Origin: Nostoc sp. C052
Lineage (GTDB): Bacteria; Cyanobacteriota; Cyanobacteriia; Cyanobacteriales; Nostocaceae
DNA length: 64,000 nucleotides
Assembly: GCF_013393905.1 (NCBI RefSeq)
Contig: NZ_CP040276.1
Coordinates: 62,001 to 126,000 of the forward strand
Direction of reading: 5' to 3'
The first letter of the stretch is position 1. Each line of letters begins with the position of its first letter. The notes below the pieces were generated by a model. It was not told where the DNA came from and did not search any database. It was given only the letters and a program-made list of their open reading frames with translations. A program made the translations under genes and the position numbers. This document shows, piece by piece, positions 62,549 through 64,000 of the stretch.

Positions 62549-63532
62549 CTAAATGCCATAATAAGATTTGAACCACGATGTAAATTTCTCTAATCCTACT
62601 TCAATTGATGTACTCGGTCTGAACCCGATATCTCGAACGAGATCATCAACATCAGCATATGTGATTGGAACATCACCAGGCTGCATTGGCAAAAAATTTT
62701 TCTGTACTTTTTTACCCAAATGATTTTCTAACACTTCAATAAAGTGTAGTAATTCTACGGGTTGATTATTGCCGATATTATAAATTTTGTAAGGAGGAGT
62801 GTTTGCATCTAAATCTGATGTAGGGATTTTATCAATAACTCTCACCACACCTTCAATAATATCGTCAACGTAAGTAAAGTCTCGTTGCATGTTGCCATAA
62901 TTGAATACGTTAATTGGTTTACCTGCCAAGATGGATTTTGTAAAGGAATAGTAAGCCATATCAGGACGACCCCAAGGTCCATATACTGTAAAAAAGCGTA
63001 GTCCTGTAGCTGGAAGGCAATATAGATGACTATAGGTGTATGCCATTAGTTCATTAGCTTTTTTTGTGGCGGCATAGAGGCTGATGGGGCGATCAACATT
63101 ATCATTTACTGAAAAGGGAATCTTGGTATTTGCTCCGTATACGGAACTTGAAGAAGCAAATACTAAATGTTTGACTTGGGAATGACGGCAACCTTCCAAA
63201 ATATTAATGAAACCGCTTAGATTGCTGTCTGTATAAGCATGGGGATTTTTAATGGAGTAGCGCACACCTGCTTGAGCAGCTAAGTTGACTACAATATCAA
63301 ACTGATGATCTCTAAATAATTTAGCTATGTCTTCTCGATCTGCTAGATTTAATTTATAAAAGCTAAAGTTCTTGTTTTCCCGTAGTTGCTCAAGCCGATC
63401 GCATTTGAGTTTAACATCATAATAATCGTTTAAATTATCTAAGCCTACAACTGTATCGCCTTTAGATAGCAGTTTTTGACATAGGGAAAAACCAATGAAA
63501 CCTGCTACACCTGTAACTAGAATAGAACTCAT
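62549..63532 (-). CDS. NAD-dependent UDP-sugar epimerase (UDP-glucuronate 4-epimerase type)
   Basis: The 327-residue protein is an extended short-chain dehydrogenase: SILVTGVAGFIGFSLCQKLL (GxxGxxG), VVGLDNLNDYYDVKLKCDRL, FASSSSVYGAN, and the catalytic YAATK. LNDYYDVKLK and the segment AGVRYSIKNPHAYTDSNLSG are typical of UDP-glucuronate/GalNAcA 4-epimerases used for surface polysaccharides. It would invert C4 of a UDP-sugar in the cytoplasm. It lies 174 bases from the DUF4091 gene on the same strand. Homologues are often called capI or lspL, but the exact substrate is not settled. Confidence 0.87.
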   Translation of the reverse strand: MSSILVTGVAGFIGFSLCQKLLSKGDTVVGLDNLNDYYDVKLKCDRLEQLRENKNFSFYKLNLADREDIAKLFRDHQFDIVVNLAAQAGVRYSIKNPHAYTDSNLSGFINILEGCRHSQVKHLVFASSSSVYGANTKIPFSVNDNVDRPISLYAATKKANELMAYTYSHLYCLPATGLRFFTVYGPWGRPDMAYYSFTKSILAGKPINVFNYGNMQRDFTYVDDIIEGVVRVIDKIPTSDLDANTPPYKIYNIGNNQPVELLHFIEVLENHLGKKVQKNFLPMQPGDVPITYADVDDLVRDIGFRPSTSIEVGLEKFTSWFKSYYGI

Positions 63533-63705
63533 AGTCTTATCTTATTTTTTTATTCTGTCTGCTAGTATGCGATCTGTAGATTGCTTTGACGCACTATTAA
63601 GTTAGCATCAAATAGTTATAGTTGTCGTAATTGCACTTGGATGCTAGAGCAACGCACACTGTGACTAATTTTCCGAGTTTGGCAGAAGATTTTGTTAGGT
63701 AGAAG

Positions 63706-64000
63706 TTACGATATATTTATTCTCTCTATTTCTTCACCCAATTGACGCCGTGCTGATTCAAGAACTTGGGGATCTTGTGTCCAATTGCGCCAATCACGCC
63801 CAACTAACTTACTAACCTTTAATGCTCGGTCAGTTTGACCTAAATTTTTCAGTATCTCTACATATTCATAGTCCTCAACGCCCTCTCTCAACCATTTCAG
63901 CCTTATAGACGGAACCACACCTTTAACCCCAACTTCCTCTCCAGGGTAGACCAACATCCCATCACCTGGGTAGAAACGATTATTATCATTTTTAACAAAA
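63706..64000 (-). CDS. C-terminal end of a DUF4091-type protein (partial, runs off right edge)
   Basis: The frame is open to the right edge and reads FVKNDNNRFYPGDGMLVYPG, then IRLKWLREGVEDYEYVEILK and a helical end. The block GDGMLVYPG followed by R-LREG-EDYEY is characteristic of the C-terminus of DUF4091 proteins, which are glycoside-hydrolase-like. Only about 97 residues are visible. With the epimerase it suggests polysaccharide metabolism. Confidence 0.8.
   Translation of the reverse strand, partial: FVKNDNNRFYPGDGMLVYPGEEVGVKGVVPSIRLKWLREGVEDYEYVEILKNLGQTDRALKVSKLVGRDWRNWTQDPQVLESARRQLGEEIERINIS

Overview
The window looks like DNA of a filamentous, probably heterocyst-forming (Nostocales) cyanobacterium. 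The pointers are frequent GCGATCGC (HIP1) octamers, two giant Ser/Thr kinase - ATPase - GAF - histidine kinase proteins of the type common in Nostoc/Anabaena, cyanobacterial plasmid-replication and accessory families, and short inverted repeats typical of such genomes. No rRNA, tRNA or CRISPR array was seen. The replicon could be a large plasmid or a chromosome carrying integrated plasmid segments; the sequence alone does not decide.

Layout. (1) 1-8.8 kb is a sugar/lipid-modification region. It holds a phytanoyl-CoA-dioxygenase-like (PhyH) domain fused to a UbiA prenyltransferase (running off the left edge), remnants of a fatty-acyl-AMP ligase and of a small aspartic protease, a GT2 glycosyltransferase, and a 1597-residue protein joining a related PhyH domain to four glycosyltransferase-like modules. 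(2) 8.8-24 kb is plasmid-like: a CyRepA1/DUF3854 primase-helicase replication gene split in two by an IS with a 6-bp target duplication, an AlkB-like oxygenase, a run of small unknown genes on the minus strand, a divergent xre - small ORF - ParB-like operon, a PD-(D/E)XK-like protein, and a P-loop kinase/GNAT pair flanked by two 3' fragments of the ParB-like gene. (3) 24-33.7 kb is a chemosensory cluster: hybrid histidine kinase, CheC and CheY on the minus strand, divergent from CheA, CheW, a soluble HAMP-array receptor, CheB and CheR. (4) 34-51 kb has two paralogous giant kinases in opposite orientation enclosing an A-T-C-T-reductase NRPS. (5) 51-64 kb is mobile/plasmid-like: an IS5/IS1182-type element just upstream of an HU gene, several decayed small genes, a ribbon-helix-helix regulator with an inverted-repeat operator, a homologue of a gene in region 2, an IS1182 transposase, a CopG-like coiled-coil protein surrounded by palindromic sites, an IS630 inside an older transposase relic, then a UDP-sugar epimerase and the end of a DUF4091 protein.

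How the parts fit. The Che proteins form a complete excitation/adaptation circuit around a cytoplasmic receptor. The two giant kinases beside the NRPS may couple a signal to peptide production, but this is inferred from position only. Both plasmid-like blocks carry members of the same unknown family (16.1-16.9 kb and 57.5-58.1 kb), which suggests a shared plasmid origin. The items most worth a second look are the palindrome array at 60.23-60.53 kb with its RHH/coiled-coil gene, the IS-split replication gene, the PhyH fusions, and the NRPS whose second carrier domain has no adenylation domain of its own.
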